A DNA stretch of 64,000 nt. Origin: Rubeoparvulum massiliense. GTDB lineage: Bacteria > Bacillota > Bacilli > Rubeoparvulales > Rubeoparvulaceae. Of the stretch, positions 52,795 to 61,513 are shown in pieces. Below the pieces are notes generated by a model. That model did no database searches and was not told where the DNA came from. It was given only the letters and a program-made list of their open reading frames with translations. The position numbers were made by a program, and so were the translations under genes. How positions within the stretch are numbered: the stretch's first letter is position 1; each line of letters opens with the position of its first letter. The stretch covers positions 1-64,000 of the forward strand of contig NZ_CVPE01000004.1 in the NCBI RefSeq assembly GCF_001049895.1. Reading direction: 5' to 3'.

Positions 52795-54357
52795 ATGCCC
52801 TTGCTCTTCGATTATTTAATCAGTAACCTGCCGGAAGTTGTTATGAAAACACTTGAACATATGGAGATTACATTTCTCGCTGTATTCCTCGCCATCATCG
52901 TTGGTGTACCCTTAGGAATTATCGTTTCTAAGAATGAAAAAGCCGGTCAGCTAATTCTCGGAATTGCGAATGTGTTTCAAACGATTCCAAGTCTCGCACT
53001 ATTCGGTTTCATCATCCCCATTCCCATTATTGGTGGGATTGGTTATCGACCCGCTGTCTTCGTACTCTTCCTCTATGCACTCTTACCGATTATAAAAAAT
53101 ACTTATCTTGGCTTAAAAAGTGTCAGCCCCGCTGTCATCGAATCTGCTCGGGGAATGGGAATGACCTCGAAGCAAATTCTTTTCATGGTCTCCCTGCCCT
53201 TGGCCTTCCCCATCATGATGGGGGGAATTCGTGTCGCCACCGTAATTAATATTGGAACAGCCACCATTGCTGCTCTAATTGGAGCAGGAGGTCTGGGTGA
53301 CTTTATCTTTGCAGGGATCTCCATGAGTGATCCGGGAATTATCATGGCTGGTGCTATTCCTACCACCATCCTTGCCTTAACGGTAGATTATCTATTAGGA
53401 CTGATTGAGACGAAGTTCCCTGTACGCACCTTTGGTCATCTCGTATTACGACCTGGAATGGGCAAGCGATTCCTTATCGTTGCCCTCACCCTAATTCTTC
53501 TCATAAGCGGTGGATACATGTGGTTTAATCATAATGATGATCGAATAATGATCGCTCAGAAAAATTTCACGGAATCTCGGATCATGGCACAGCTACTTTC
53601 CGTACTCATTGAAGAGAATACCGATTTAAAAACCGATGTAAGAGAGCTAGGAGGTACTATGCCTACCTTCGAAGCCTTAAAAAATCGGGATATTGATATG
53701 TATGTGGATTATACAGGAACAGGCTATGTGAATATCTTGAAAATTGATGGTGAGATTCCTCCTACAGATGAAGTATATGAACGAGTTAAGGACGAGTATC
53801 AGAAGCGTTTTAATATCCACTGGCTTCAGCCTCTCGGATTTAACAATACCTATACACTGGCTGTCCCAAAGGAGCTTGCTGCGCAATATCAATTAAAATC
53901 CTATTCTGATTTAGCAAAGATCTCTGATCAATTGGTGATGGGTGCTACTGCTGAGATCCTGAATCGTCCTGATGGTTTACCTGGTTTGCAAAGCTTATAT
54001 GAGATGGAATTTAAGGAGATTAAGGTGCTCGATCCAGGCCTTCGCTATAATGCCGTGGAGAACGGCGATGTTCAAGTGATTGATGCCTTTGCCACCGATG
54101 GTAAGCTAAAGGAATTAAACCTCATTATCCTTGAGGATGATCAAGAATATTTTCCACCCTATTATGCAGTCCCCCTTGTCACTGATGAGGTCATCAAGCA
54201 ACATCCAGAAGTACAGCCCTTATTAGAGCAATTGGGAGGAGTACTTGATGATCTCACCATGCAGGAATTAAATTATCGTGCTGATGTAGAAAAGGAGAAC
54301 TTACGGCAAATTGCGACGGATTTCCTGCAACAGCAAGGTCTAGTGCAACAGAATTGA
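52795..54357 (+). CDS. Osmolyte ABC transporter permease fused to binding protein (OpuFB type)
   Basis: A 520-residue fusion: N-terminal permease with about six segments (1-210; GAGGLGDFIFAG is the EAA-like loop), a membrane linker, and an extracellular QAT-type binding domain (about 250-520, starting IAQKNFTESRIMAQLL and containing YVDYTGTGYVN). The whole transporter needs only this and the ATPase, as in OpuF of Bacillus infantis. Related fusions (EgtU) bind ergothioneine, so the solute is not proven. AAAGGAC lies before the TTG-ATG pair; ATG 52795 chosen. Confidence 0.92.
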   Translation: MPLLFDYLISNLPEVVMKTLEHMEITFLAVFLAIIVGVPLGIIVSKNEKAGQLILGIANVFQTIPSLALFGFIIPIPIIGGIGYRPAVFVLFLYALLPIIKNTYLGLKSVSPAVIESARGMGMTSKQILFMVSLPLAFPIMMGGIRVATVINIGTATIAALIGAGGLGDFIFAGISMSDPGIIMAGAIPTTILALTVDYLLGLIETKFPVRTFGHLVLRPGMGKRFLIVALTLILLISGGYMWFNHNDDRIMIAQKNFTESRIMAQLLSVLIEENTDLKTDVRELGGTMPTFEALKNRDIDMYVDYTGTGYVNILKIDGEIPPTDEVYERVKDEYQKRFNIHWLQPLGFNNTYTLAVPKELAAQYQLKSYSDLAKISDQLVMGATAEILNRPDGLPGLQSLYEMEFKEIKVLDPGLRYNAVENGDVQVIDAFATDGKLKELNLIILEDDQEYFPPYYAVPLVTDEVIKQHPEVQPLLEQLGGVLDDLTMQELNYRADVEKENLRQIATDFLQQQGLVQQN

Positions 54358-54439
54358 ACATCATGAAGAGGACATTTGCAGTTTCACTCCAATTCTCCTA
54401 TGCTAAGAATATGTAAAATGGAAAAAGGAGAATCATTCG

Positions 54440-55060
54440 ATGGATATGCCACGTTATGTGAAAATCGCCATGGATATTGCACAGCGTATCTATGTAGGCG
54501 AGTTACAAGTGGGTGAGAAGGTACGGGGACGTTCCACCCTGGCTAGTCAATATAGTGTCTCCCCAGAAACCATTCGACGTTCCATTAGCTTGCTCAGCGA
54601 AATGGGCGTCGTTAAAGTGTATGAAAAAAGTGGGATCTTCATTGAGTCACCACAGCGGGCTTATCTCTTCATTCAGCAGCATAAAGCGAAGCAGAACCTC
54701 CATGAGATTCGCCAGAAAATCAATCACCTCCAGCATCAAAAATTTGAGATTGAGAAAGAGCTAAATAACTACCTTGATATTCTATTAGAATATTCTATGG
54801 GATTAGAGCTTCACAGCAGCATGGATCTGCATCGCGTCACCATACAACATGGCTCTCCAATTATTGGTCAGTCGGTGGCTGCTACACAATTCTGGAAGCA
54901 TACCAATGCGACGATCCTTTCGGTGATTCGTGGTGATGAAGAACATATCTCCCCTGGGCCCAACTTTATGTTTGAACAAGAGGATGTTCTCACCATTATC
55001 TGCGCTGAAGAGAATCTCCCGAAGGTAAACAAATATCTTCAACCCACAAAATCAAAATAA
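54440..55060 (+). CDS. busR: GntR-RCK_C regulator, BusR-like, probable c-di-AMP sensor
   Basis: A 206-residue protein: GntR winged helix (about 5-70, with VSPETIRRSISLLSEMGVV), a coiled coil (75-115), and an RCK_C/TrkA_C domain (about 118-205). This exact architecture is that of BusR, which represses the BusAB osmolyte transporter in streptococci and lactococci when c-di-AMP binds its RCK_C domain. It follows the transporter operon by 80 bases. GGAG before the ATG fits. Regulation of the upstream operon is inferred from this. Confidence 0.9.
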   Translation: MDMPRYVKIAMDIAQRIYVGELQVGEKVRGRSTLASQYSVSPETIRRSISLLSEMGVVKVYEKSGIFIESPQRAYLFIQQHKAKQNLHEIRQKINHLQHQKFEIEKELNNYLDILLEYSMGLELHSSMDLHRVTIQHGSPIIGQSVAATQFWKHTNATILSVIRGDEEHISPGPNFMFEQEDVLTIICAEENLPKVNKYLQPTKSK

Positions 55061-55063
55061 AGT

Positions 55064-55109
55064 AAAACTCGTTCCCTCACCCTTAAGGAGTGAGGAGAAC
55101 GAGTTTTTT
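55064..55109. terminator. Shared terminator between busR and the ABC-F gene
   Basis: An 11-bp stem AAAACTCGTTC/GAACGAGTTTT with an inner CCTCAC/GTGAGG pairing, then six T on the plus strand and four on the minus. It serves both converging genes. Confidence 0.85.
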
Positions 55110-56961
55110 ACCTTTTTATCTGTAGATCATATTCTCTTTTCTTTAGCATATTGATCTGCTGCTTAAGCTCCTTGATCCGCTGCATGTGTGTGTTTTGCAT
55201 CTCCCCATCCTGGGTATTGTCTGCACTAAGTAAAGTTAGTAACTCTAGTTCCAAGACATGCTGTTGATTACGGATGGCTTGCTGCTCGGAAGAGCGCTCC
55301 ATATGCCCCACCCATTCTTTGTAATCTCCAGGATAAATCGCTATTTGTCCCGCTTCAATGGTCACCACCTGATTGGCTACTTTTCGTAGTAGGTAAGGAT
55401 CATGGGATACGATCACCACCGTACCAGGATAAGTAAGAAGGGCATCTTCAATCCGTTCTCGTGTCATAATATCTAGATAATTCGTCGGCTCATCCAGTAT
55501 CAACAAATTCGCATCAGAGAAATAGAGCTTCACAAAAGCAACACGACATTTTTCACCCATACTCAGTTCCTTAATTTTTTTCATGACACTCTCTTTCCGA
55601 AAGAGAAAGCATGCAAGAATGGTACGGGCCTCCGCTTGCGTCATCTGAGGTATGACGAGAAGCTCCTCTATGATAGATCGCTCAGGATGGAGGTTCTCCA
55701 GTTCTTGAAAGAAATATCCGATTTTGAGTTGAGGATTCCTCACTACCTCACCTCGTAACGGCGCCAGCTCTCCCGACATGAGCTTTAACAGCGTCGACTT
55801 ACCTGAGCCATTTTTCCCAATCACCGCAATGCGATCGCCACGATGAACCACAAGATTGATATTCCGTAAGAACGGTTGATCCTTCTGAGCAACCTCATAG
55901 GAAAAATCCACATGACGAAGCTCTAGTAATCTCCTCCCTGCAAAATCACTGGCAGCAAACTGAACCTGGATTGTATTTGATTCTGCTGGTCTTTCAATGC
56001 TCTGTTTTTCCAGACGTTCCAGCGCTTTTTCCTTAGCTTTGAAGGTGGCAGCACGCTTAGAGGCCTTCTTTTGTGCATATGGATCACGGACGCTTGCGGC
56101 TGCATTGGCCTGCTGATACCAGTTTTTATAGGTTTGGATCACTTGGATCAGCTGTTTACGCTCCTGTTCCTGCTTATCATACAATGCTTGAAGGCTCTTA
56201 AGCTCCTGCTCCTTTTGCACCTGATAAGCTTGGTAACCTCCTGGATACCTTTTCATCCCGCTCTTCGTTAATTCATACGTCACGGTTGCTACCTGATCAA
56301 TAAATTCCCGTTCATGGGACACAAATAGTACACTGCCTGAATAGCGCTGTAGCCAGCCTTGTAGCCATTCAATCGTTTCCAAGTCTAAATGATTCGTCGG
56401 TTCATCCAATATGAGGAGCCGAGGCTGACCCATCATCACTTTCGCTAGCTTTGCCCGCGTTTTCTGACCACCGCTCAGGCTATGAAATGGAACGTCCCAA
56501 AGTTCAGAGGTGAGTCCCAGCTGATGCAGTATTTTTTCCACCTGCACCTCCCACTCATACCCACTGTGTTCTGTATAGGCTTGAATCACACGACTATAGC
56601 CATCTAGTACCAGTGGGTCAGTTCCTTGATGCTGTAATGCTGCTTCGTACGATTGCAACTCTCTTCGTAAGCGGGCTAACACCTCATGATGCTGTTCCAC
56701 CCATTGGCGAGTAGATAAGCGCTTAGATGATTCCACTTCTTGTAGCATCCAGCCCACCTCATCTCGATGGATCCCAAACTGAATGTATCCCTCTGCAATC
56801 GGCAGTGTACCCAGCAAGCTCCGCAATAAGGTGGTCTTGCCCACACCATTTTCACCGATGAGTGCCACCCGTTCTTTATCGTTGATCTCAAATGTAGCCC
56901 CGCGAAATAATTCTTGCCCACTCCGTTCGATTCTTAAGTTATCCACTTTTAGAATTGGCAT
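55108..56961 (-). CDS. ABC-F family ATPase, possible antibiotic-resistance type
   Basis: A 617-residue protein with two ATPase domains, no membrane segments, and a linker of about 80 residues rich in Lys, Glu and Gln between them. Motifs: GENGVGKTT and LSGGQKTRAK with LILDEPTNHLD in the first, GKNGSGKST, LSMGEKCRV and LILDEPTNYLD in the second, plus a coiled C-terminal tail. ABC-F proteins act on the ribosome; some protect it from lincosamides, macrolides or pleuromutilins. A terminator in its leader supports a drug-inducible role. ATG 56961 follows AAGGAG. Confidence 0.92.
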   Translation of the reverse strand: MPILKVDNLRIERSGQELFRGATFEINDKERVALIGENGVGKTTLLRSLLGTLPIAEGYIQFGIHRDEVGWMLQEVESSKRLSTRQWVEQHHEVLARLRRELQSYEAALQHQGTDPLVLDGYSRVIQAYTEHSGYEWEVQVEKILHQLGLTSELWDVPFHSLSGGQKTRAKLAKVMMGQPRLLILDEPTNHLDLETIEWLQGWLQRYSGSVLFVSHEREFIDQVATVTYELTKSGMKRYPGGYQAYQVQKEQELKSLQALYDKQEQERKQLIQVIQTYKNWYQQANAAASVRDPYAQKKASKRAATFKAKEKALERLEKQSIERPAESNTIQVQFAASDFAGRRLLELRHVDFSYEVAQKDQPFLRNINLVVHRGDRIAVIGKNGSGKSTLLKLMSGELAPLRGEVVRNPQLKIGYFFQELENLHPERSIIEELLVIPQMTQAEARTILACFLFRKESVMKKIKELSMGEKCRVAFVKLYFSDANLLILDEPTNYLDIMTRERIEDALLTYPGTVVIVSHDPYLLRKVANQVVTIEAGQIAIYPGDYKEWVGHMERSSEQQAIRNQQHVLELELLTLLSADNTQDGEMQNTHMQRIKELKQQINMLKKREYDLQIKR

Positions 56962-56990
56962 ATTGTTCACTCCTTCTTTGTTGTCAAAAC

Positions 56991-57022
56991 AAAAAACACA
57001 GGGAATCCATCGCCTGTGTTTT
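56991..57022 (-). terminator. Leader terminator (probable attenuator) of the ABC-F gene
   Basis: On the minus strand AAAACACAGG/CCTGTGTTTT (57022-57013 and 57002-56993) with a ten-base loop is followed by a T run and then the ABC-F ribosome binding site. A terminator between promoter and gene is the arrangement of antibiotic-induced ABC-F genes. The rest of the leader (57023-57284) has weak hairpins and no convincing leader peptide. Confidence 0.75.
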
Positions 57023-57284
57023 CACTGGACAAAAAAGAATAGAATAGTACACCCTAATATGGTGTATACCAATTCCTTTTTTCACACTGTTCCACTTATC
57101 AATGGCATTCAAAAAAGACAGACGTATCCCGATTCTCTGCTGTAAAGCAAAGTGTTTTTTGCTTTGAAATTATTTTGCAAAAAACTATCGGATATCCATC
57201 GTCTAATCTAGATGCCTCCTTCAAGGTTGATAATATTATTCTAGCTTACTTTTCTAATTATGTCACTGAAGTCGCACGTTCATT

Positions 57285-57404
57285 TTACCTACTCTTCAAT
57301 TTACGAACCAGTAAAATAACAGTCATGGTCATAATGGCAAAGAGTAAAACGATTAAACCGATACTCAACACAGAATAAGTAAATGTACCCCATTGAATGC
57401 TCAT
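57285..57404 (-). CDS. Single-span small membrane protein, 39 residues
   Basis: A 39-residue frame starting MSIQWGTFTYSVLSIGL with one hydrophobic segment (about 9-31) and a Lys/Arg-rich end. AAAGGGTG lies at good distance from the ATG. No family is recognised. It is separated from the ABC-F leader by about 100 bases and could be cotranscribed with the ABC-F gene or belong to a separate unit. Function unknown. Confidence 0.55.
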   Translation of the reverse strand: MSIQWGTFTYSVLSIGLIVLLFAIMTMTVILLVRKLKSR

Positions 57405-57494
57405 TATGGTTTCACCCTTTCTCTACACAATGTTCCCTCTGCAGTATCACTTCAAAATTAGTATATTATACCTTTTCTGTATATTCAAGTAACA

Positions 57495-58130
57495 CTACGC
57501 AGTTTTTCGCTTTTTCGGCCAGATGAAATAAGAGATGGTGATAATGGCATCAATACCCAGGATAAACGTCCATAGCTGTGCCACCTGCTGCGCCTGCTCA
57601 TGGGGAAAGAGTCCAGCCTGAAGATACCGAAACCAGATGGGACCTGTATAGGTATCCGAAATTGCTTGCTCATCCATCAGTCCAAGCTGAGTATACAGAA
57701 TGAGCATAATCGTTACATATAATCCAAGATGAACTAAAAAATTCTTACCATTTTTCATTGCATAGATGATCCCATAGTCCGCTTCCTTCTTCATGGCAAA
57801 GGTTGGAATCGGTTCACCTCGCCATATTGCCAACCGCCGTGCTACCCAACGGTCTAAGCGTTGAATATCCTTGCGACCACTGGTAACAGCATAGATAAGC
57901 ACAATCACGATAATAATCTGAAAGGTTTCGATTTTTCCTGTATTACGGAAATCAAACCATCCTAGTAAAAAAAGCCAAAGATCACTCAAGATAAAGATAA
58001 GTAGAAAAGCCCAGCTACCTCGTCGCCAACCGAACCAGTATCTGCCGATGAGAAAACCTAAAATACTCAGCCAAAAGATAATCTCACCCGAAATGAAGAA
58101 GAACCACTTATTTTGGAGAATCCAATCCAT
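57495..58130 (-). CDS. Integral membrane protein, about five to six spans
   Basis: A 211-residue hydrophobic protein with about six membrane segments and aromatic-rich ends (Trp and Phe clusters), plus a soluble stretch (about 95-125, DIQRLDRWVARRLAIWRGEP). I recognise no characterised family. The ATG 58130 lies 15 bases after a GAGGAG; a GTG at 58145 lies too close to it. It stands alone. Function unknown. Confidence 0.7.
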   Translation of the reverse strand: MDWILQNKWFFFISGEIIFWLSILGFLIGRYWFGWRRGSWAFLLIFILSDLWLFLLGWFDFRNTGKIETFQIIIVIVLIYAVTSGRKDIQRLDRWVARRLAIWRGEPIPTFAMKKEADYGIIYAMKNGKNFLVHLGLYVTIMLILYTQLGLMDEQAISDTYTGPIWFRYLQAGLFPHEQAQQVAQLWTFILGIDAIITISYFIWPKKRKTA

Positions 58131-58398
58131 GTGCTTCGAACACACTCCTCATCCCATTGCTTCATTCTTTCTGTTGCTGAGATAACATGTATATCATACC
58201 AATTAAGTATATATGTAGGAAGCACTATTCGCATGGAGAAGATGTCTTGAGTCCAATCCTTTTTTCATTATTTTCTAATGAATTAGGTAGATATTTCACT
58301 ATACATTCGAAGAAAGAGCATGATATAGTAGGCTTAATTATAGGTGCATGCTGAGATCAGACCAACAATTTCTAAAGCGAATAGGAGGGAGAATAACG

Positions 58399-58836
58399 AT
58401 GAATGCAGTGAGCAATGAAATGATTCTTCAGGCAATCAAAGAATTGGCAGACCATTTAACAGAACACCGCGATGAAACCAGAGTGAAATTTGAACAGATC
58501 GATCAGCGCTTCGATGAAGTAGACAAGCGCTTCGAACAAATCGACCTACGATTCAATGAAGTGGATAAGCGCTTCGAACAGATCGACCTACGATTCAATG
58601 AAGTGGATAAGCGCTTCGAACAGATCGACCTACGATTCAATGAAGTGGATAAGCGCTTCGAACAGATCGACCTACGATTCAATGAAGTGGATAAGTGCTT
58701 CGAGCTGATGGATAGGCAGTTCAATTCCATGAAGACAAGCCTAGGGGAACTAGCAACGGGACAACAGCTCTTCATCACAGAAGTGTGGAACAATAAGAAA
58801 AATCTCCAGCAACTTAAAAATCTACTAGGGTTATAA
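58399..58836 (+). CDS. Coiled-coil protein with 14-residue tandem repeats
   Basis: A 145-residue helical protein. A short head (NEMILQAIKELADHL) leads into RFEQIDLRFNEVDK repeated about five times, two heptads each, then a tail SLGELATGQQLFITEVWNNKKN. The fixed 14-residue period predicts a long continuous coiled coil. The pattern (RF..ID.RF.EVDK) recalls DUF1640/XhlA or tail-fibre-like coils but no family is firm. AGGAGGGAG sets the ATG 58399. Function unknown. Confidence 0.75.
   Translation: MNAVSNEMILQAIKELADHLTEHRDETRVKFEQIDQRFDEVDKRFEQIDLRFNEVDKRFEQIDLRFNEVDKRFEQIDLRFNEVDKRFEQIDLRFNEVDKCFELMDRQFNSMKTSLGELATGQQLFITEVWNNKKNLQQLKNLLGL
58519..58686 (+). repeat. 42-bp tandem repeat inside the coiled-coil gene
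   Basis: Four units of 42 bases at 58519-58560, 58561-58602, 58603-58644 and 58645-58686; the last three are identical and the first differs at a few bases. A diverged 36-base unit precedes and an 18-base partial unit follows. Near identity at DNA level implies recent expansion. Confidence 0.95.
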
Positions 58837-59055
58837 AACTCCGATTCACGATCCCCTGCTGAAGGAGCAAAAAGACTGCTCCAAGTAAAAAATAGCCCCC
58901 TGAACTTATATTGAAGCAACAACAAACCACTTTCATATTTCCAATGCATTTGTCGATAGATCGTGATATTTTTATGAAAAATGACTGCTATACTTTAGGA
59001 TAGACATATATAGATGATCGCATCACGTTCTTATTCAATTCGGAGGTGGGTCATA

Positions 59056-59583
59056 GTGAAGCATATTGATGAATCGGGAAATGCATCGGAGATTCACCAG
59101 GCTGAAGTACAATCTGTCAAGGGGGATACACAGAGCCATCTTGCAAAGATTAATTCATTTATTGGCTTAATTGAGCAGCTTCGCAAGGTCATGGAAGGAG
59201 CAAAGACCACACCCATTAAGCATTCATTGAAGCAGCTTGACCAACTCTTAAATGCCTTATATGATGCAGGTTCCAAACTACCAGATGGAAATCCAGATTA
59301 CTGTAAAATGGCAACACATGCCGCTCACTGGGAGTATCTGTTTGCTGAGGATCGCGATCCACTTTCCTCAAGTCCAGAATTAGAAATGCTTTCTGAGAAT
59401 CTCATCGAGATCCTCAATGACCTCGAGGTATACCAAGAATACATGCCGATCCAGGATGCTACTAATGACTGGGCAGGAATCATCTGTGATTGGAACATCT
59501 CATTCCTTGGTGCCTCTGGTTGGGGTAAATCTATCCTCGAATCCTTAAGTATCATTCACGATTTACAAGAAAGAGAATCATAA
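59056..59583 (+). CDS. Hypothetical protein, 175 residues
   Basis: A soluble, mainly helical protein with a Trp- and Asn-rich C-terminal third (HAAHWEYLFAEDRDP, DATNDWAGIICDWNISFLG). No family is recognised and there is no signal or membrane segment. It begins with GTG at 59056, nine bases after GGAGG. It follows the repeat protein by 219 bases and has its own terminator. Function unknown. Confidence 0.7.
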   Translation: MKHIDESGNASEIHQAEVQSVKGDTQSHLAKINSFIGLIEQLRKVMEGAKTTPIKHSLKQLDQLLNALYDAGSKLPDGNPDYCKMATHAAHWEYLFAEDRDPLSSSPELEMLSENLIEILNDLEVYQEYMPIQDATNDWAGIICDWNISFLGASGWGKSILESLSIIHDLQERES

Positions 59584-59608
59584 ATTCCAAAATAGCATTA
59601 CAAATGAA

Positions 59609-59639
59609 GGGTAGGATCCTGTTCCTACCCTCTTTTTAT
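59609..59639 (+). terminator. Terminator after the 175-residue protein gene
   Basis: An eight-bp stem GGGTAGGA/TCCTACCC with a six-base loop (59609-59630), followed by T-rich sequence. Confidence 0.8.
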
Positions 59640-59646
59640 TATGCTA

Positions 59647-60639
59647 TTATGCCAAATGAGCAGGGATAATCTTATGCTCAATCAATGTGGCAATCGCTTC
59701 CTCTGCCCGTTGCTGATAGGTATGCTTGGCCACCGTCTTCATCCCCTGAGCGCGAATATCCTCACGCTGAGACGTAAACTGTTCCAAATAGTAACGAACC
59801 ACATCGATGGTACCCGTTTCATATTGGGATATGACAAGATCTTTCCCTGGCTGAAAATACTTTCGAACCGCTTGTGTATCTGATGTGAGTAGAAATCCGC
59901 CTGATGCTAATATTTCAAAGGTCCGATGTGTCAGCTGATCAATAAATGACTGTAAACCGATGGTAATACAAGCAGTATGATAAATTTTTCTCGTCTCTGT
60001 ATAAGGGACTGAACCATGAATCCATTCTGGCGGAATGGTAACCCCCATATAAGGTTCCATCCGCTCCCAGCCCTCACCCCAGAAGTCCACACGGATGCCT
60101 GCTCTAATTAATGGGGAGAGTAGGATCCGGATCGATTCAAGCCGATAGCTATCGCGATACATGTGGAGTTCATCTATAAAGGAGCTCGCCACAACTGCGA
60201 TATTACAGCGATACCGTTCATCCCATTCGGGATAGTTCACACTGGGTTGATACGCAAAATCAAGATATGCTGCTTTTAAACTCAGAATCTTAAAGTACTC
60301 TACCATATCAGAGCAGATGCTAAAGATAAAGTCCGGCTGCATTCGACTGATTAATGGTAGAACGAAGGTATAGGTATGCCGTGGGTCTTCCACAGACCAA
60401 TAGGCATGAGGGATTCGATATTCTGTTACGAAGTGCCGAATCCATTCTTGCTTCTCTTGCGTTTGTTCAGGTCCCCAGCCCATGGTAAAGACGAGATCCG
60501 GCTGAAATTGTTGGATCATGACGGGTATACTATCCCATGTGATTGGACCTGACACCATCACCTCATGTCCTGCATCACGGAATCCCTCTGGTAGTAATAG
60601 AGAGAGTACAGGATGACTCGTAAAAAAAAGAACGCGCAT
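59647..60639 (-). CDS. CgeB-like glycosyltransferase (GT-B fold)
   Basis: A 330-residue glycosyltransferase of GT-B type, starting RVLFFTSHPVLSLLLPEGF with the C-terminal HRTFEILASGGFLLTSDTQAVRKYF block of the CgeB family. CgeB modifies the outer spore surface (crust) in B. subtilis. GAGAGGTG before the ATG 60639 sets the start. It ends a minus-strand cluster with deacetylase and WbqC genes. Substrate unknown. Confidence 0.85.
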   Translation of the reverse strand: MRVLFFTSHPVLSLLLPEGFRDAGHEVMVSGPITWDSIPVMIQQFQPDLVFTMGWGPEQTQEKQEWIRHFVTEYRIPHAYWSVEDPRHTYTFVLPLISRMQPDFIFSICSDMVEYFKILSLKAAYLDFAYQPSVNYPEWDERYRCNIAVVASSFIDELHMYRDSYRLESIRILLSPLIRAGIRVDFWGEGWERMEPYMGVTIPPEWIHGSVPYTETRKIYHTACITIGLQSFIDQLTHRTFEILASGGFLLTSDTQAVRKYFQPGKDLVISQYETGTIDVVRYYLEQFTSQREDIRAQGMKTVAKHTYQQRAEEAIATLIEHKIIPAHLA

Positions 60640-60703
60640 AGCGATCACACCTCTCACTGTTTTCTCTCTATACTATGAAAGTGAAAGTTATTAGAAACGG
60701 CCA

Positions 60704-61450
60704 TTATCCAAGCCAATTCAGCTTGGTTAAGATGTTCTGATAGCCTTGAATATTATTAGCCAATTCTTCCTTGGTATACTTCACCACATCGCGTTGGTAG
60801 AGTTCTAGCTTAATTTGAGGCGAGATTGACTCTTTTGAAATCCACCAGATCGGATGAATTAAAAGGTTCAGCTTCTTCTCATGATGCAGATGCTGGCACG
60901 CACATCCTTCACGCCAATGATGATTGGAATCGGATAAATACTTATACTCTGTAAAGAATCGTTGATCATATGCATTGAGATAACCTGGAATCTGAATCTG
61001 TTGATTCAATAACGTGTTAGAGGGACGATGGAAGGAATAGATTTGGACGGGAGAATCGATGATTTGCGATAGAATCTTAGATTCATGAATAATTTGATCT
61101 ACCAGCTCATTAGACTCCTGAAAGGGAGAAGCATCAAAATGAAGACCGAGTTGATGCCCCATGCCTTTGATCTCTTTTAGAAGGGTACGCGAGGCCGAAG
61201 AGAGGACATTATAGAATGGTGAAGTTAGCCAAACAAAGTAGGTTGAGCGAATATTAAGTTTCTCCTCCAATTCTGCCATCTGATGTGCATAAGAAATACT
61301 TAAATCAATATCATGGCGCAAAATAACTTGCCGTTCCTGTTCCCACAAGCTATCTTGGTCAAGCTCATCATATATCAGAAACGGGAAGTTTAATCGTTGT
61401 AACTCTTCAAGGATCTCACAGTAGTGTTGCTTTGTAAAATGTGTATTCAC
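60704..61450 (-). CDS. NodB-like polysaccharide deacetylase family protein
   Basis: A 248-residue protein with LRHDIDLS (catalytic Asp and metal Asp of NodB folds) and LGLHFDAS (the metal His), and later LLIHPIWW. It lacks a signal peptide, so it probably acts on a cytoplasmic lipid- or nucleotide-linked glycan rather than wall. GAGGTGAAGTCAT precedes its GTG start. Part of the WbqC/CgeB cluster. Confidence 0.8.
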   Translation of the reverse strand: MNTHFTKQHYCEILEELQRLNFPFLIYDELDQDSLWEQERQVILRHDIDLSISYAHQMAELEEKLNIRSTYFVWLTSPFYNVLSSASRTLLKEIKGMGHQLGLHFDASPFQESNELVDQIIHESKILSQIIDSPVQIYSFHRPSNTLLNQQIQIPGYLNAYDQRFFTEYKYLSDSNHHWREGCACQHLHHEKKLNLLIHPIWWISKESISPQIKLELYQRDVVKYTKEELANNIQGYQNILTKLNWLG

Positions 61451-61513
61451 ATGACTTCACCTCACCTCTTTATGGAATAGTCGAGAACACTCGTGGCTTT
61501 AGCCATGAGTGGT

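Noticed and set aside
57110-57136. Eight-codon leader peptide (MPLISGTV-like) ahead of the ABC-F gene
   Set aside because: Frame exists on the minus strand but no ribosome binding site precedes it, and the position relative to the hairpin is not convincing.
58519-58686. CRISPR-like regular repeats
   Set aside because: Units are directly adjacent without spacers and are in frame in a coding gene.
58503-58949. 148-residue minus-strand repetitive frame
   Set aside because: Antisense of the 42-bp repeat; open only because the repeat unit lacks stop codons in that frame.
61485-61512. Hairpin between the deacetylase and WbqC genes
   Set aside because: CACTCGTGGC/GCCATGAGTG has a mismatch and no T run; it may only be chance or a processing site.
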